Source of the DNA: an uncultured Actinomycetes bacterium
GTDB taxonomy: Bacteria > Actinomycetota > Actinomycetes > Nanopelagicales > Nanopelagicaceae
Assembly (NCBI GenBank): GCA_903827945.1
Contig: CAIKKN010000031.1
Span: 1 to 64,000, forward strand
Length of the DNA stretch: 64,000 nucleotides
Reading direction: 5' to 3'
The notes below the pieces were generated by a model, which worked only from the letters and a program-made list of their open reading frames with translations, searched no databases and was not told the origin of the DNA. Below, piece by piece: positions 7,631 to 17,082 of this stretch. The translations under genes and the position numbers were made by a program. Within the stretch, counting starts at the first letter, position 1, and each line of letters starts with the position of its first letter.

Positions 7631-8836
7631 GTGTTGTTTTCGAAAAAGTACGTCACATTATTGTGTGCGCTTCTTTTGGTGAGTTCTACCCCAGAAATTG
7701 CGTTGGCAAAGACTCCTAAACCCACTCAAGCTCAAATTGATGCAGCAAAAGCTGCCGAGAAAGTTAAGCAAAAGGCCGCTGCGGCCGCTCAATCTAAATT
7801 AAATTCCGCGACACAAACACTTCGTCAACTTTCTGCCGTTGCTGACGCAGCTGCAGCAAAATATCGAAAAGCCCAGGCTGATCTCGTCGTGGCGACTCAA
7901 CAAGCCCACACTGCAGCAGCTCACTATGCAATTGCACAAGCCTCTGTAAACCAGGCAAATAAGACAATTGGGCGCATGGCACAAAACGCTTACATCATGG
8001 GTACTGGATTTACAGATTTGGAATCCGTTCTTCATGCAACAGGACCACAAGATTTGATGGATCGCCTTTCAACTCTTAACTCTCTTGGCTCAAATAACTC
8101 AGCAGCTCTCTCACGATTTAAGGCAGCTTCTGTTGTTGCGCAAGCAGCCAAGGTTGAAGCCGATCGAACGAAAGCTGCGCAAGCTGTAGCAACAGATCGA
8201 GTTGCCGCGGCAAAGCAAGCCGCTGATGAATCAAAAGCGATTCAACAGAAAGAAGTTGATCGACTTAGGGCCGTTCAAAATCAATTAGCAAAAGAATTAG
8301 CAAGCGCGAGAAATATTCGCGTGACTTTAGAACAACAACGTCAACTTGCCCTGCTTGAAGAAGCAAGCGCCGCGAAAGCTGCAGTGACACCAAATCAATA
8401 TCGAGTATGGGGCGGAACATTCAAGGGGCGAGCCACAGTTCGCTCGACAGATGCGATTCGTACAGCAGCGGTTGCCTATGCTTCCAAGCAAGTGTTAGCG
8501 CGTAAACCTTATGTTTGGGGCGCACAAGGTCCAAATAGTTTCGATTGTTCTGGACTTGTTTACGCCGCATATAAGGCTGCTGGTCTAGGTTATCCAAACT
8601 GGTCTCGACTAAATGCTGCGCTCTATTTTGTTGACACACAGCGCGTTCCTTTAACTCAACTTATTCCCGGGGATTTACTTTTCTATTCTTACGATGGTTC
8701 TGTACAAAATATCCACCACATCACTATTTACGCTGGAAACGGCAAGATGTGGGAAGCAAACTCCACCAAGGCAGGCTTAAAATTCTCGGATATGTACAGC
8801 ATTAAGGGACTCATGCCTTCTGGAGGCCGCGTTTAA
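7631..8836 (+). CDS. Secreted NlpC/P60 peptidoglycan endopeptidase with coiled-coil N-terminus
   Basis: The 401-residue protein starts at GTG 7631 after a strong GGAGGA. A signal peptide (residues 1-26, ending EIALA) is followed by an Ala/Gln/Lys-rich coiled coil to about residue 255. The C-terminal NlpC/P60 domain has the catalytic Cys in FDCSGLVYAAYK, the His in IHHITIYAG and the third polar residue in EANSTK. Such enzymes cut the D-Glu to diamino acid bond of stem peptides. The coiled-coil plus NlpC/P60 architecture matches actinobacterial RipA/RipC-type division hydrolases, where the coil can regulate the enzyme. It is expressed separately from the preceding ABC operon. Confidence 0.9.
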   Translation: MLFSKKYVTLLCALLLVSSTPEIALAKTPKPTQAQIDAAKAAEKVKQKAAAAAQSKLNSATQTLRQLSAVADAAAAKYRKAQADLVVATQQAHTAAAHYAIAQASVNQANKTIGRMAQNAYIMGTGFTDLESVLHATGPQDLMDRLSTLNSLGSNNSAALSRFKAASVVAQAAKVEADRTKAAQAVATDRVAAAKQAADESKAIQQKEVDRLRAVQNQLAKELASARNIRVTLEQQRQLALLEEASAAKAAVTPNQYRVWGGTFKGRATVRSTDAIRTAAVAYASKQVLARKPYVWGAQGPNSFDCSGLVYAAYKAAGLGYPNWSRLNAALYFVDTQRVPLTQLIPGDLLFYSYDGSVQNIHHITIYAGNGKMWEANSTKAGLKFSDMYSIKGLMPSGGRV

Positions 8837-8840
8837 CAAT

Positions 8841-8852
8841 TAGAATCCCTTC
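8841..8852 (+). promoter_or_regulatory. Leaderless-type promoter of tilS
   Basis: TAGAAT (8841-8846) plus six bases leads directly to the ATG at 8853, with no Shine-Dalgarno sequence. Confidence 0.6.
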
Positions 8853-9794
8853 ATGGATTCAACCCTTCGAGCACGGCAAGCAGTGCGTCCCTGGGTGGAG
8901 AATTCTTCAGGCACACTTTTGGTAGGTGTATCCGGGGGAGCAGATTCACTTGCTCTTGCAATTGCCTTATCTCTTGAGGCGAACGGACGTTTAATTATTC
9001 CTGTTGTGATTGATCATGGCTTACAAGAAGTCACTGCAGCAATTGCAGAAGAGACAACTCACAAATTAGAGACCATTGGTTTTTCAAAAGTTGAAGTAAT
9101 CCGACTAAATGTAGAAATGAAAGATGGCTTAGAGGCTTCTGCAAGACGCGCACGGTATGAAGCATTTCAATCAATTGCTAATAAATATGAAAGCACAATC
9201 TTTTTCTTAGGACATACAGAAAACGATTTAGCCGAAGGAGTTCTCTTAGGGTTGGCACGGGGATCTGGTACTCGTTCTCTTTCTGGGATGTCTGAAGTAA
9301 ATGGGATTTACATTCGCCCGTTCTTGCAACTCACTAGAGATGTAACCGAGGAAGTGTGTGAGGAAAATAAGATTGAAGCCTGGGTTGATCCACATAATTC
9401 AGATGAGCAATTCACTCGAGTTCGGGTGCGCAAAAATATTTTGCCAATCATGGAGCGAGATCTTGGTCCCGGCATCTCAAGTGCCTTGGCCCGTTCATCG
9501 CGAATCTTGCGAGAAGACGCGGACGCCCTTGATGAACTGGCGCAGGGTTTTCTCAATGAGAGAGACAGCCTCTCAATTGCAGAGCTCCAGTCACTTCCAC
9601 GAGCCGTGCGGGCCCGGGTCCTTCGCCGCCTGGTTTATGCGGCTGGCGCCCCTTCCGGCAGTCTGAATTACGACCACATCACCCCGATTGAGGCTCTCAT
9701 CACAGCGTGGCACGGGCAAGGACCATCTTCCCTGCCTGGTGGTGTGAAGGTGGAGCGAATTTCGGGCAGACTTTCGCTCTCAAAGCAGGATTAA
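8853..9794 (+). CDS. tilS: tRNA(Ile)-lysidine synthase
   Basis: The 313-residue cytoplasmic enzyme uses ATP to attach lysine to C34 of the tRNA(Ile) CAU anticodon, changing it to read AUA. The PP-loop motif SGGADS is at residues 27-32, and the conserved region around GHTENDLAEGVLLGLARGSGTRSLSGM follows in the catalytic domain. The protein is short and lacks the large C-terminal domain of E. coli TilS, as is usual in Actinobacteria. It sits 33 bases before hpt, the common tilS-hpt-ftsH order. Confidence 0.93.
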   Translation: MDSTLRARQAVRPWVENSSGTLLVGVSGGADSLALAIALSLEANGRLIIPVVIDHGLQEVTAAIAEETTHKLETIGFSKVEVIRLNVEMKDGLEASARRARYEAFQSIANKYESTIFFLGHTENDLAEGVLLGLARGSGTRSLSGMSEVNGIYIRPFLQLTRDVTEEVCEENKIEAWVDPHNSDEQFTRVRVRKNILPIMERDLGPGISSALARSSRILREDADALDELAQGFLNERDSLSIAELQSLPRAVRARVLRRLVYAAGAPSGSLNYDHITPIEALITAWHGQGPSSLPGGVKVERISGRLSLSKQD

Positions 9795-9827
9795 TACAAG
9801 CAGGCTAGTTTCTTAAAAGGGAGTTCC

Positions 9828-10379
9828 GTGGATTTGGCAACAGCAGGCAGCGAAATTGAACGCGTCATCGTCACACAAGAAGAGATTCACAATCGTCTTG
9901 CAGAGTTAGCGCGCCAAGTAGAAAAAGATTATGAGGGACGTGAAGTTCTTCTCATCGGAATTCTTAAAGGCGCTGTTATGACAATGGCAGATTTCGCTCG
10001 CTCACTCAATCGCCATGTTGAAATGGATTGGATGGCGGTCTCTTCTTATGGCTCCGGCACTAAGTCCAGTGGCGTTGTAAGAATTCTGAAAGATCTCGAT
10101 AGAGATATTACCGGCCGAGAAGTTCTTATCATTGAGGATATTGTCGATACTGGATTAACTCTTGCTTGGTTGAAATCAAATCTTGAATCACGAGGAACAA
10201 AGTCTGTTGAAATTCTCACCATGCTTCGAAAGCCCGAAGCAGCCAAGGTGGAAGTTGATGTTAAATACGTTGGTTTTGATATTCCGGTTGAGTTTGTGGT
10301 CGGATATGGATTGGACTTCAACGAGAAATATCGCAATTTAGATTTTATCGGCGTCTTGTCAAAGCACGTGTATTCATGA
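9828..10379 (+). CDS. hpt: Hypoxanthine phosphoribosyltransferase
   Basis: The 183-residue purine salvage enzyme converts hypoxanthine or guanine plus PRPP to IMP or GMP. The PRPP-binding motif VLIIEDIVDTGLT is at residues 99-111, and the N-terminal LIGILKGA segment forms the pyrophosphate loop. The start is GTG at 9828, preceded by AAAAGGGAG, so unlike its neighbours it has a conventional ribosome binding site. Its stop overlaps the ftsH start by four bases (ATGA). Confidence 0.94.
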   Translation: MDLATAGSEIERVIVTQEEIHNRLAELARQVEKDYEGREVLLIGILKGAVMTMADFARSLNRHVEMDWMAVSSYGSGTKSSGVVRILKDLDRDITGREVLIIEDIVDTGLTLAWLKSNLESRGTKSVEILTMLRKPEAAKVEVDVKYVGFDIPVEFVVGYGLDFNEKYRNLDFIGVLSKHVYS

Positions 10380-12388
10380 GCCAACTTCCACCAATGAAGA
10401 AGATTAAGGCGCCGAAGGCGCGTTTTCGCAAATTAATTCGTGGCCCGCTGTTTTGGATTGTCGTTGGATTAGTTGTAGTTTCATTTTTTGGACGCCTTTC
10501 AAACTCCGGCGCGACATTTGTAAGAGTTGATACATCCACAATTTTGGCAGATATTTCAGCCAATAAAGTGGAATCAGCTTTGTTGATTGACCACCAACAA
10601 AAAATTCGTGTAGTGCTTCTTCCTGGAAATTATGTAAAGGGCTCTTCACACCTTGAGGCAAGTTATGTCGCCAATCAAGAGCCTCTCATAGTTGAATTGC
10701 TAACGAGTAATCCTCCGCCAAAGAATTGGGATGTAAAGATCCCAACGACTTCTTTCTTAGTCTCACTTCTCTATAGCTTTGGGCCATTCCTATTAATTGG
10801 ATTCTTACTCTTTTTCATGATGGGTAACGCCGGCGGCGGCAACAAGGTATTTAGTTTTGGAAAGTCCAGAGCGAAAATACATAATAAAGAGCTTCCGAAG
10901 AACACTTTTGCAGATGTAGCAGGCGCGGATGAAGCCGTTGCGGAACTTGAAGAAATCAAGGATTTCCTTAAAGAGCCACAAAAGTATCAAGATATGGGCG
11001 CAAAAATTCCGAAGGGCATACTTTTGTATGGCCCTCCAGGAACAGGAAAAACGCTATTGGCTCGCGCAGTAGCTGGCGAAGCAAACGTTCCTTTCTATTC
11101 AATATCTGGCTCAGAATTTGTTGAGATGTTTGTTGGAGTAGGCGCAGCACGTGTACGTGATCTTTTTAATCAAGCAAAACAAAACGCACCAGCAATTATT
11201 TTCGTAGATGAAATCGATGCGGTCGGACGCCAACGTGGCGCAGGTCTTGGTGGCGGTCATGATGAGCGTGAGCAAACACTTAACCAATTGTTGGTTGAGA
11301 TGGATGGCTTTGAGGCAAATGGCCAAGTTATTTTAATTGCAGCAACTAATCGTCCAGATGTGTTGGATCCAGCTTTACTTCGCCCTGGACGCTTTGATCG
11401 ACAAATTCCAGTGGACCGCCCTGATCTCAAAGGACGAACAGCGATTCTCCAGGTTCACGCTAAAGGTAAGCCACTTGCAAAAGCAGTCAACCTCGAAAAC
11501 TTTGCTAAGCGAACACCTGGATTTACTGGAGCAGATTTAGCAAATGTTCTTAATGAGGCTGCATTGCTCACGGCAAGAGAAAACGGAAAAATTATTACGA
11601 CCGAGGCGCTCGATGAAGCGATAGACCGCGTTATGGCTGGTCCACAGCGCAAGAGTCGCTTGATGACAGAAGAAGAACGGTTAATCACGGCTTATCACGA
11701 AGGTGGCCACGCTCTTGTTGCCGATGCACTTCCACATGCAGATCCTGTTCATAAAATAACGATCATGCCTCGCGGACGTGCGCTTGGTTACACAATGGTT
11801 TTGCCTGATGAAGATCGCTATGCAACAACGCGAAATGAGATGTTAGATCAATTAGCATATTCATTAGGCGGCCGAGCAGCTGAAGAATTAATTTTCCACG
11901 ACCCAACAACTGGTGCGGGAAATGACATCGAAAAGGCCACTAATTTGGCTCGAGCCATGGTGACTCAATATGGAATGACCGAGAAACTAGGCGCAATCAA
12001 GCTTGGAACTAGCAGTTCTGAACCATTCCTTGGTCGCGATTATGGACACCAACGCGATTATTCTGAAGAGGTTGCAGGAATTATCGACGATGAAATTCGC
12101 AAGATGATTCAAAATGCTCATCAAGAGGCTTACGACATTCTGGTGGCAAATCGCGACGTATTGGATGAACTCGTTCTTGCTCTTCTAGAGAAAGAGACTC
12201 TTCTGAAGGATGAAATTGATGTTTTATTTGCAAAGGTTAGAAAAGTGGCGCCACGTCCAGCATGGACAGGATCACCACTTCGTATACCTTCAGCGAAGCC
12301 TCCAGTAGCCGCAGCCGTAAAGAAAGTTGTGAGTGAAGAGAAGCCAGTACGTAAGACTCGCAAGAAGGCAGCTCCCGCAAGTGAGTGA
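10376..12388 (+). CDS. ftsH: ATP-dependent zinc metalloprotease FtsH
   Basis: The 670-residue membrane-anchored AAA+ protease degrades misfolded or short-lived membrane and cytosolic proteins. Two membrane helices (about 24-40 and 126-149) flank an outer domain. The AAA module has Walker A GPPGTGKT (219-226), Walker B IIFVDEID and the arginine-finger region [10 protein letters not shown]. The zinc site HEGGH is at 441-445, with the third ligand region ending in [13 protein letters not shown]. The C-terminus is Lys/Ala rich. The gene overlaps hpt by four bases and folE by eight, so it belongs to the hpt-ftsH-fol transcription unit. Confidence 0.97.
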   Translation: MSQLPPMKKIKAPKARFRKLIRGPLFWIVVGLVVVSFFGRLSNSGATFVRVDTSTILADISANKVESALLIDHQQKIRVVLLPGNYVKGSSHLEASYVANQEPLIVELLTSNPPPKNWDVKIPTTSFLVSLLYSFGPFLLIGFLLFFMMGNAGGGNKVFSFGKSRAKIHNKELPKNTFADVAGADEAVAELEEIKDFLKEPQKYQDMGAKIPKGILLYGPPGTGKTLLARAVAGEANVPFYSISGSEFVEMFVGVGAARVRDLFNQAKQNAPAIIFVDEIDAVGRQRGAGLGGGHDEREQTLNQLLVEMDGFEANGQVILIAATNRPDVLDPALLRPGRFDRQIPVDRPDLKGRTAILQVHAKGKPLAKAVNLENFAKRTPGFTGADLANVLNEAALLTARENGKIITTEALDEAIDRVMAGPQRKSRLMTEEERLITAYHEGGHALVADALPHADPVHKITIMPRGRALGYTMVLPDEDRYATTRNEMLDQLAYSLGGRAAEELIFHDPTTGAGNDIEKATNLARAMVTQYGMTEKLGAIKLGTSSSEPFLGRDYGHQRDYSEEVAGIIDDEIRKMIQNAHQEAYDILVANRDVLDELVLALLEKETLLKDEIDVLFAKVRKVAPRPAWTGSPLRIPSAKPPVAAAVKKVVSEEKPVRKTRKKAAPASE

Positions 12389-13010
12389 TCACGAAATAAA
12401 TCAAGTTGCGATGGGGCCTCGCGAGGGTCGAGCAAATGCAGCTTTTGATGCAGAACGTGCTGAACGCGCAGTAACAGAACTTTTGCTTGCCCTCGGGGAG
12501 GATCCAGAACGTGACGGACTTCGCGACACTCCAAAGCGCGTTGCGCGTGCACTGAAGGAGAATTTTGAAGGGCTTTGGCAAAGTCCTGAAGAAGTTTTAA
12601 CCACAACATTTGATTTGGGCCATTCTGAACTTGTGATTGTTAGAGATATTGAAGTTTTTTCTCATTGCGAACATCACTTGACCCCATTTCATGGTGTCGC
12701 GCATATCGGATATATACCCGGACCAAGTGGACGAATAACAGGGCTTTCAAAGCTTGCTCGACTAGTGGATATGTATTCACGTCGACCTCAAGTTCAAGAG
12801 CGCCTAACAACTCAAATTGCAGATGCGATTGTTGAAGTATTAGAACCGAGCGGAGTTATTGTTGTAATTGATTGCGAACACTTGTGCATGTCGATGCGTG
12901 GAGTAAGAAAGTCTTCTGCTCGGACTACAACGTCTGCAGTACGCGGACACCTTCGAAATCCAGCTACTCGTGCTGAGGCGATGTCACTTATAACAACTTT
13001 GAAGAAGTAG
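12381..13010 (+). CDS. folE: GTP cyclohydrolase I
   Basis: The 209-residue enzyme converts GTP to dihydroneopterin triphosphate, the first step of folate synthesis. Zinc ligands are visible as Cys96 and His99 in [12 protein letters not shown] and Cys169 in [10 protein letters not shown], all typical of type I enzymes. I place the start at GTG 12381, inside the last codons of ftsH with AAGAAGG upstream. The frame stays open a further 16 codons upstream, but that would be a 56-base overlap with ftsH. The folE-folP-folB-folK order follows without real gaps. Confidence 0.94.
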   Translation: MSDHEINQVAMGPREGRANAAFDAERAERAVTELLLALGEDPERDGLRDTPKRVARALKENFEGLWQSPEEVLTTTFDLGHSELVIVRDIEVFSHCEHHLTPFHGVAHIGYIPGPSGRITGLSKLARLVDMYSRRPQVQERLTTQIADAIVEVLEPSGVIVVIDCEHLCMSMRGVRKSSARTTTSAVRGHLRNPATRAEAMSLITTLKK

Positions 13011-13012
13011 CT

Positions 13013-13816
13013 ATGCAAGACCAGAGCACATTAGTAATGGGAGTCCTAAATGTGACCCCCGATTCATTTGCAGATGGTGGGCAACATTTTGCTTTCGAGG
13101 ATGCAATTTCACGTGCAAAAGAAATGATTGCTGAAGGCGTGGACATCATTGATATTGGCGGGGAATCCACAAGACCAGGAGCAGAGCGAATTTCTGTCGA
13201 TGAGGAGCTTGCCCGCGTAATCCCAGTGATAATTGAGTTAAAGCCACTTGGGGTAACGATGAGCATTGATACAACGCGTTCGCAAGTTGCGCAGGCTGCA
13301 ATTTCATCTGGGGTGGAGTTTGTTAACGATGTCAGCGGTGGTCTTGCAGATGAAAAAATGGGAAAACTCATTGGCGCTAACCCGGCGATTCAATACATTG
13401 CGATGCACTCGCGGGGAGATTCGCGAAATATGCAAACACTCGCCAATTACAAAGACGTTGTACGAGAAGTTAAGGACGAACTCGAAGCCCGGACTCTAGA
13501 ACTCCTAAAAGCGGGTGTAAATTCAGAACAAATTATTCTTGATCCAGGAATTGGTTTTGCAAAGACCTCCGAACATAACTGGGAGTTATTGCGAAATATC
13601 GATCGACTTTCGTTACTGGGTTATCCAATCCTCGTTGGAGTTTCACGTAAGCGATTTCTTGGAGAATTAACAAGTAGTTCTTCACCAGATGATCGAGAGG
13701 CTGCAACAATCGCTTTAACGACTGAACTTGCACGCAAAAAAGTCTGGGCAGTGCGAACACACGCAGTTAAAGCACACAAAGATGCAATACTCGTTGTGAA
13801 TGAATTGGAGCGTTAA
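13013..13816 (+). CDS. folP: Dihydropteroate synthase
   Basis: The 267-residue TIM-barrel enzyme condenses p-aminobenzoate with the pterin diphosphate to give dihydropteroate and is the sulfonamide target. Conserved segments are MGVLNVTPDSFADGG near the N-terminus, IIDIGGESTRPGA, the DPGIGFAK loop and the GVSRKRF segment. It lies two bases after folE and is followed directly by folB (stop 13814-13816, start 13817). Confidence 0.95.
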   Translation: MQDQSTLVMGVLNVTPDSFADGGQHFAFEDAISRAKEMIAEGVDIIDIGGESTRPGAERISVDEELARVIPVIIELKPLGVTMSIDTTRSQVAQAAISSGVEFVNDVSGGLADEKMGKLIGANPAIQYIAMHSRGDSRNMQTLANYKDVVREVKDELEARTLELLKAGVNSEQIILDPGIGFAKTSEHNWELLRNIDRLSLLGYPILVGVSRKRFLGELTSSSSPDDREAATIALTTELARKKVWAVRTHAVKAHKDAILVVNELER

Positions 13817-14176
13817 ATGGATCGTATTTATCTCACAGGTATTTCTGGCTTTGCATTTCATGGGGTTTATGAAAAGGAACGCCATGAAGGCCAAAAGTTT
13901 GTCGTAGATCTTGTTGCGGATGTAGATTTATACCCAGCCGGGACAAGCGATGAATTGAGAGATTCAGTGGACTATTCACTTATTGCTCAGGTTGCTCATG
14001 AAGAGTTGATCGGTGAACCTTGTAATTTGATTGAAGCCGTCGCAGAACGTATTGCTACCAGGGTTCTGACGGATTTTGAAGCTGTTCAATCTATTAAAGT
14101 CACTCTTCACAAACCCGATGCCGACGTAGGTCTTGCGCTAACTGATATTGCCGTGGAGATTGAGCGAAAGCGTTAA
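13817..14176 (+). CDS. folB: Dihydroneopterin aldolase
   Basis: The 119-residue tunnelling-fold enzyme cleaves 7,8-dihydroneopterin to 6-hydroxymethyl-dihydropterin. It has the typical GFAFHGVYEKERHEGQKF N-terminal segment and the central DYSLIAQ and LIEAVAERIA segments. It is full length for the family. Start and stop codons are fused to its neighbours: no gap from folP and a one-base overlap with folK. Confidence 0.94.
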   Translation: MDRIYLTGISGFAFHGVYEKERHEGQKFVVDLVADVDLYPAGTSDELRDSVDYSLIAQVAHEELIGEPCNLIEAVAERIATRVLTDFEAVQSIKVTLHKPDADVGLALTDIAVEIERKR

Positions 14177-14631
14177 TGAAGTACGTTATCGCGCTAGGTT
14201 CAAACTTAGGTGACAGACAATCGATTCTTACACATGCAATTGATTCGATAAAACTTATCGCGGAAGTCATTGCGGTTTCCTCGTTTTACGATACAAATCC
14301 TGTAGGTGGCCCGGACCAACCAAATTATTTAAATGGAGTTGTGATTGTAAATTCCGAGAAATTGCCAGAAGAATTATTGAAACTGCTTCAGGAAATAGAA
14401 AATAGTGCGGGGCGTACGCGCGAGATTAAATGGGGCGCGAGAACTTTGGATCTAGACCTTATTAGCGCCGGTGAAATTCACATCGACACAGAGTTCTTGA
14501 CTCTGCCACACCCGAGAGCTCATGAAAGAGCCTTTGTTCTTCAACCGTGGATAGAAATTGAGCCCGGTGGTGCGATTGTTGGTAGGGGTCAGATAACTGA
14601 TCTTTTGGCAGCTCTAGGCAGCCAGGAGTAG
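14176..14631 (+). CDS. folK: 6-hydroxymethyl-7,8-dihydropterin pyrophosphokinase
   Basis: The 151-residue enzyme transfers pyrophosphate from ATP to 6-hydroxymethyl-dihydropterin, supplying the FolP substrate. Diagnostic segments are ALGSNLGDR near the N-terminus, NPVGGPDQPNYLNGVV and WGARTLDLDLI. It is the last gene of the folate cluster. A 52-base gap follows before panC. The DUF3180 and DUF2520 genes that I recall lying here in many actinobacteria are absent. Confidence 0.94.
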   Translation: MKYVIALGSNLGDRQSILTHAIDSIKLIAEVIAVSSFYDTNPVGGPDQPNYLNGVVIVNSEKLPEELLKLLQEIENSAGRTREIKWGARTLDLDLISAGEIHIDTEFLTLPHPRAHERAFVLQPWIEIEPGGAIVGRGQITDLLAALGSQE

Positions 14632-14683
14632 CATTCTGACCTTGCAAGATATAGCCCGGTACCTGAAAGGACTGGAGCATTAA

Positions 14684-15469
14684 ATGAGGCAAAACAAAGT
14701 TCTCGTCCCAACTATGGGGGCGATTCATGCTGGGCATCTTTCCCTCATTGAAATTGCAAAGAATTATTCAACAGAAATCGTTCTCAGTATTTTTGTAAAC
14801 CCTCTCCAATTTGAAGATCCAGACGATCTGGCCAAATACCCAAGAAGTGTTGAAGTCGATACAAAATTAGCGCTCGGCGCTGGAGCAACGGAAATTTGGG
14901 CTCCAACGATTGAAGAAATATATCCAGAGAAAGTCATTACTTTAGATTCAGGCGCCATTGGAAGAAAGTATGAAGGCGCTGGGCGAGAAGGGCATTTTGA
15001 TGGTGTCTTAACAGTTGTAGATCGACTTTTCAAACATGTACAACCAACGTATGCAATATTTGGTGAAAAAGATTTTCAACAATTATTTATAATTAAAAAG
15101 TGGGTCAAGAAATCGGGGATGGAAGTAGAGGTCATTGCAGCTCCCATAATTAGAGACATAGATGGATTGGCACTTTCCTCACGAAACTCTCGATTAAGCG
15201 CCGAAGATAGGAAGAGCGCGTTAGTTATTTCCAGGGCTCTTCGCCAAGCAACTCATGAACGATCAGTAGAAAGTGCTCGAGATCGCCTTCATGATGTGCT
15301 CTCTTCTGAACCAAGTTTCCAGCTTGACTACGCTGAAATTATTAACGAAGATAACTTTGAACCCGCGACTAGCGCGCGAAAGGCTCGTGCTTTGGTAGCC
15401 GGTTGGGTAAATGGAGTTCGTTTGCTAGATAATATGGCGATGTCAGTACCAGCTCCGGTGATTTCATGA
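14684..15469 (+). CDS. panC: Pantothenate synthetase
   Basis: The 261-residue enzyme joins pantoate and beta-alanine using ATP to make pantothenate. The nucleotidyltransferase signature appears as VPTMGAIHAGHLSLI, with IFVNPLQF and FGEKDFQQL further on and the catalytic SSRNSRLS segment. The N-terminus is slightly short (nine residues before TMG). The ATG has GGAG six bases upstream. It overlaps nadB by four bases. I see neither panB nor panD in the window, so these must lie elsewhere or be missing. Confidence 0.93.
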   Translation: MRQNKVLVPTMGAIHAGHLSLIEIAKNYSTEIVLSIFVNPLQFEDPDDLAKYPRSVEVDTKLALGAGATEIWAPTIEEIYPEKVITLDSGAIGRKYEGAGREGHFDGVLTVVDRLFKHVQPTYAIFGEKDFQQLFIIKKWVKKSGMEVEVIAAPIIRDIDGLALSSRNSRLSAEDRKSALVISRALRQATHERSVESARDRLHDVLSSEPSFQLDYAEIINEDNFEPATSARKARALVAGWVNGVRLLDNMAMSVPAPVIS

Positions 15470-17082
15470 AACTCTTCGCGCCGAATCCAGGCTGGACAGT
15501 ACAAGCCGATGTGATTGTGATTGGTTCTGGCGTCGCTGGATTAACGACTGCGCTCAATCTGCGAGCGGCAAATCTTTCAGTACTACTTGTTACAAAAGCA
15601 AAGATTGATGAAGGCTCAACAAAGTGGGCACAAGGTGGAATTGCGGCTGCTCTTGGACCTGGTGACTCTCCGGATCAGCACAAATCAGATACGTTAATTG
15701 CTGGTGCAGGACTTTGCGATGTAGATGCTGTAAACATTCTTGTTACTCAAGGTCCAGAGGCGGTGCGAAAACTTATTGCTCGCGGTGCAGTTTTTGATAA
15801 GTCCTCTAGCGGGGAAATTGATTTAACTCGCGAAGGTGGACACCATCGAAATCGCATCCTTCACGCAGGTGGAGATGCAACTGGGGCAGAAGTTTCTAGA
15901 GCACTGTTGGCTGCGGTGCATGAGGATCACGGAATTGAAGTGATAGAGCACGCTCTTGTCATTGATGCTCTGCAAGATGCATCAGGTCATGTATGCGGAG
16001 TATCTGTTCACGTAATCGGTGAGGGAAGCCGCGATGGGGTTGGACAAGCCCTTGCTCGTGCGGTTGTGATAGCAACGGGTGGATTAGGGCAGGTATATTC
16101 ACAAACGACAAATCCATCAGTATCAACTGGCGATGGTGTGGCGATGGCTCTGCGAGCTGGCGCTGCTGTTGCCGATGTTGAATTCATCCAATTTCATCCA
16201 ACAGTTTTGTGGCGAGATAACCCTCAGGGACAAGAAGGACAACAACCACTCATAAGTGAAGCTGTTCGCGGTGAAGGTGCATTATTGCTCAACCATAAAG
16301 GTGAAAGATTTATGGTCGGCAAGCACGAACTAGCTGAATTAGCGCCCCGCGATATTGTTTCAAAGGAAATTTTCAATCAAATGCAATCTTCCAACGTTCC
16401 ACACGTTTGGCTAGATGCAACACACGTGCACGATTTTCCTGAAAGATTCCCAACCATCTTTCAATCGTGCAACGAAAACGGTATTGATCCTAGAGTTCAA
16501 TTAATTCCAGTTGCACCAGCTTCTCACTATTCATCGGGTGGAGTTCTAGTGGATCTTGTTGGTCGTACAACAGTTCCGGGTTTGTATGCTTGTGGTGAAA
16601 CAGCCTGCACCGGCGCGCATGGTGCAAATCGTCTTGCATCGAATTCACTTCTTGAAGGTTTGGTTTTCGGAGCAGCAATTGCCGAAGATATTTCTGGAAA
16701 CCTACCGCCGCAAGGAATTCCAGTTCGAAGAAGCGAAGAAACCTTACTTATTGATCCAGCAGTTCGCCTTTCATTGCAATTAACCATGACAGAAGGGGCT
16801 GGAGTACTCAGGTCAGAAAAATCATTGCTCTCAACGTTGAAACAACTTGAACTATTGGGAACTCGTCGATCGACAACCCCATGTATTGAAGCCTGGGAAG
16901 TATCAAACCTCTATTTGCTCGCAGTTGCTATCGTGCGAAGTGCTCTTGAACGAAAAGAGAGTCGTGGGTCTCATTGGAGAAGTGATTTTCCAGATACATC
17001 AGATCTTTGGCAAAAAAGAATAATTCAAAAGTTTGGAATTGATGGAACGTGGGCTACAAGTGAAATTGCGGTGAAAAAATAA
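15466..17082 (+). CDS. nadB: L-aspartate oxidase
   Basis: The 538-residue flavoprotein oxidises L-aspartate to iminoaspartate for de novo NAD synthesis. The FAD-binding Rossmann motif VIGSGVAGLTTALNL is near residue 25. The REGGHHRNRILHAGGDATG and EFIQFHPTVL segments and the substrate-site region PASHYSSGGV follow, as in the succinate dehydrogenase/fumarate reductase family. The C-terminal helical domain is complete. It is coupled to panC (four-base overlap) and nadC (one-base overlap). nadA, needed to use its unstable product, is not in this window. Confidence 0.94.
   Translation: MKLFAPNPGWTVQADVIVIGSGVAGLTTALNLRAANLSVLLVTKAKIDEGSTKWAQGGIAAALGPGDSPDQHKSDTLIAGAGLCDVDAVNILVTQGPEAVRKLIARGAVFDKSSSGEIDLTREGGHHRNRILHAGGDATGAEVSRALLAAVHEDHGIEVIEHALVIDALQDASGHVCGVSVHVIGEGSRDGVGQALARAVVIATGGLGQVYSQTTNPSVSTGDGVAMALRAGAAVADVEFIQFHPTVLWRDNPQGQEGQQPLISEAVRGEGALLLNHKGERFMVGKHELAELAPRDIVSKEIFNQMQSSNVPHVWLDATHVHDFPERFPTIFQSCNENGIDPRVQLIPVAPASHYSSGGVLVDLVGRTTVPGLYACGETACTGAHGANRLASNSLLEGLVFGAAIAEDISGNLPPQGIPVRRSEETLLIDPAVRLSLQLTMTEGAGVLRSEKSLLSTLKQLELLGTRRSTTPCIEAWEVSNLYLLAVAIVRSALERKESRGSHWRSDFPDTSDLWQKRIIQKFGIDGTWATSEIAVKK

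Noticed and set aside
12333-12380. Upstream start for folE inside ftsH
   Set aside because: It would give a 56-base overlap and an N-terminus that merely shadows the ftsH C-terminal basic tail.
14632-14683. Possible promoter with TTGCAA and TACCTG before panC
   Set aside because: The spacing of 12 bases is far from the usual 17 and panC has a normal ribosome binding site; read-through from the fol operon is simpler.
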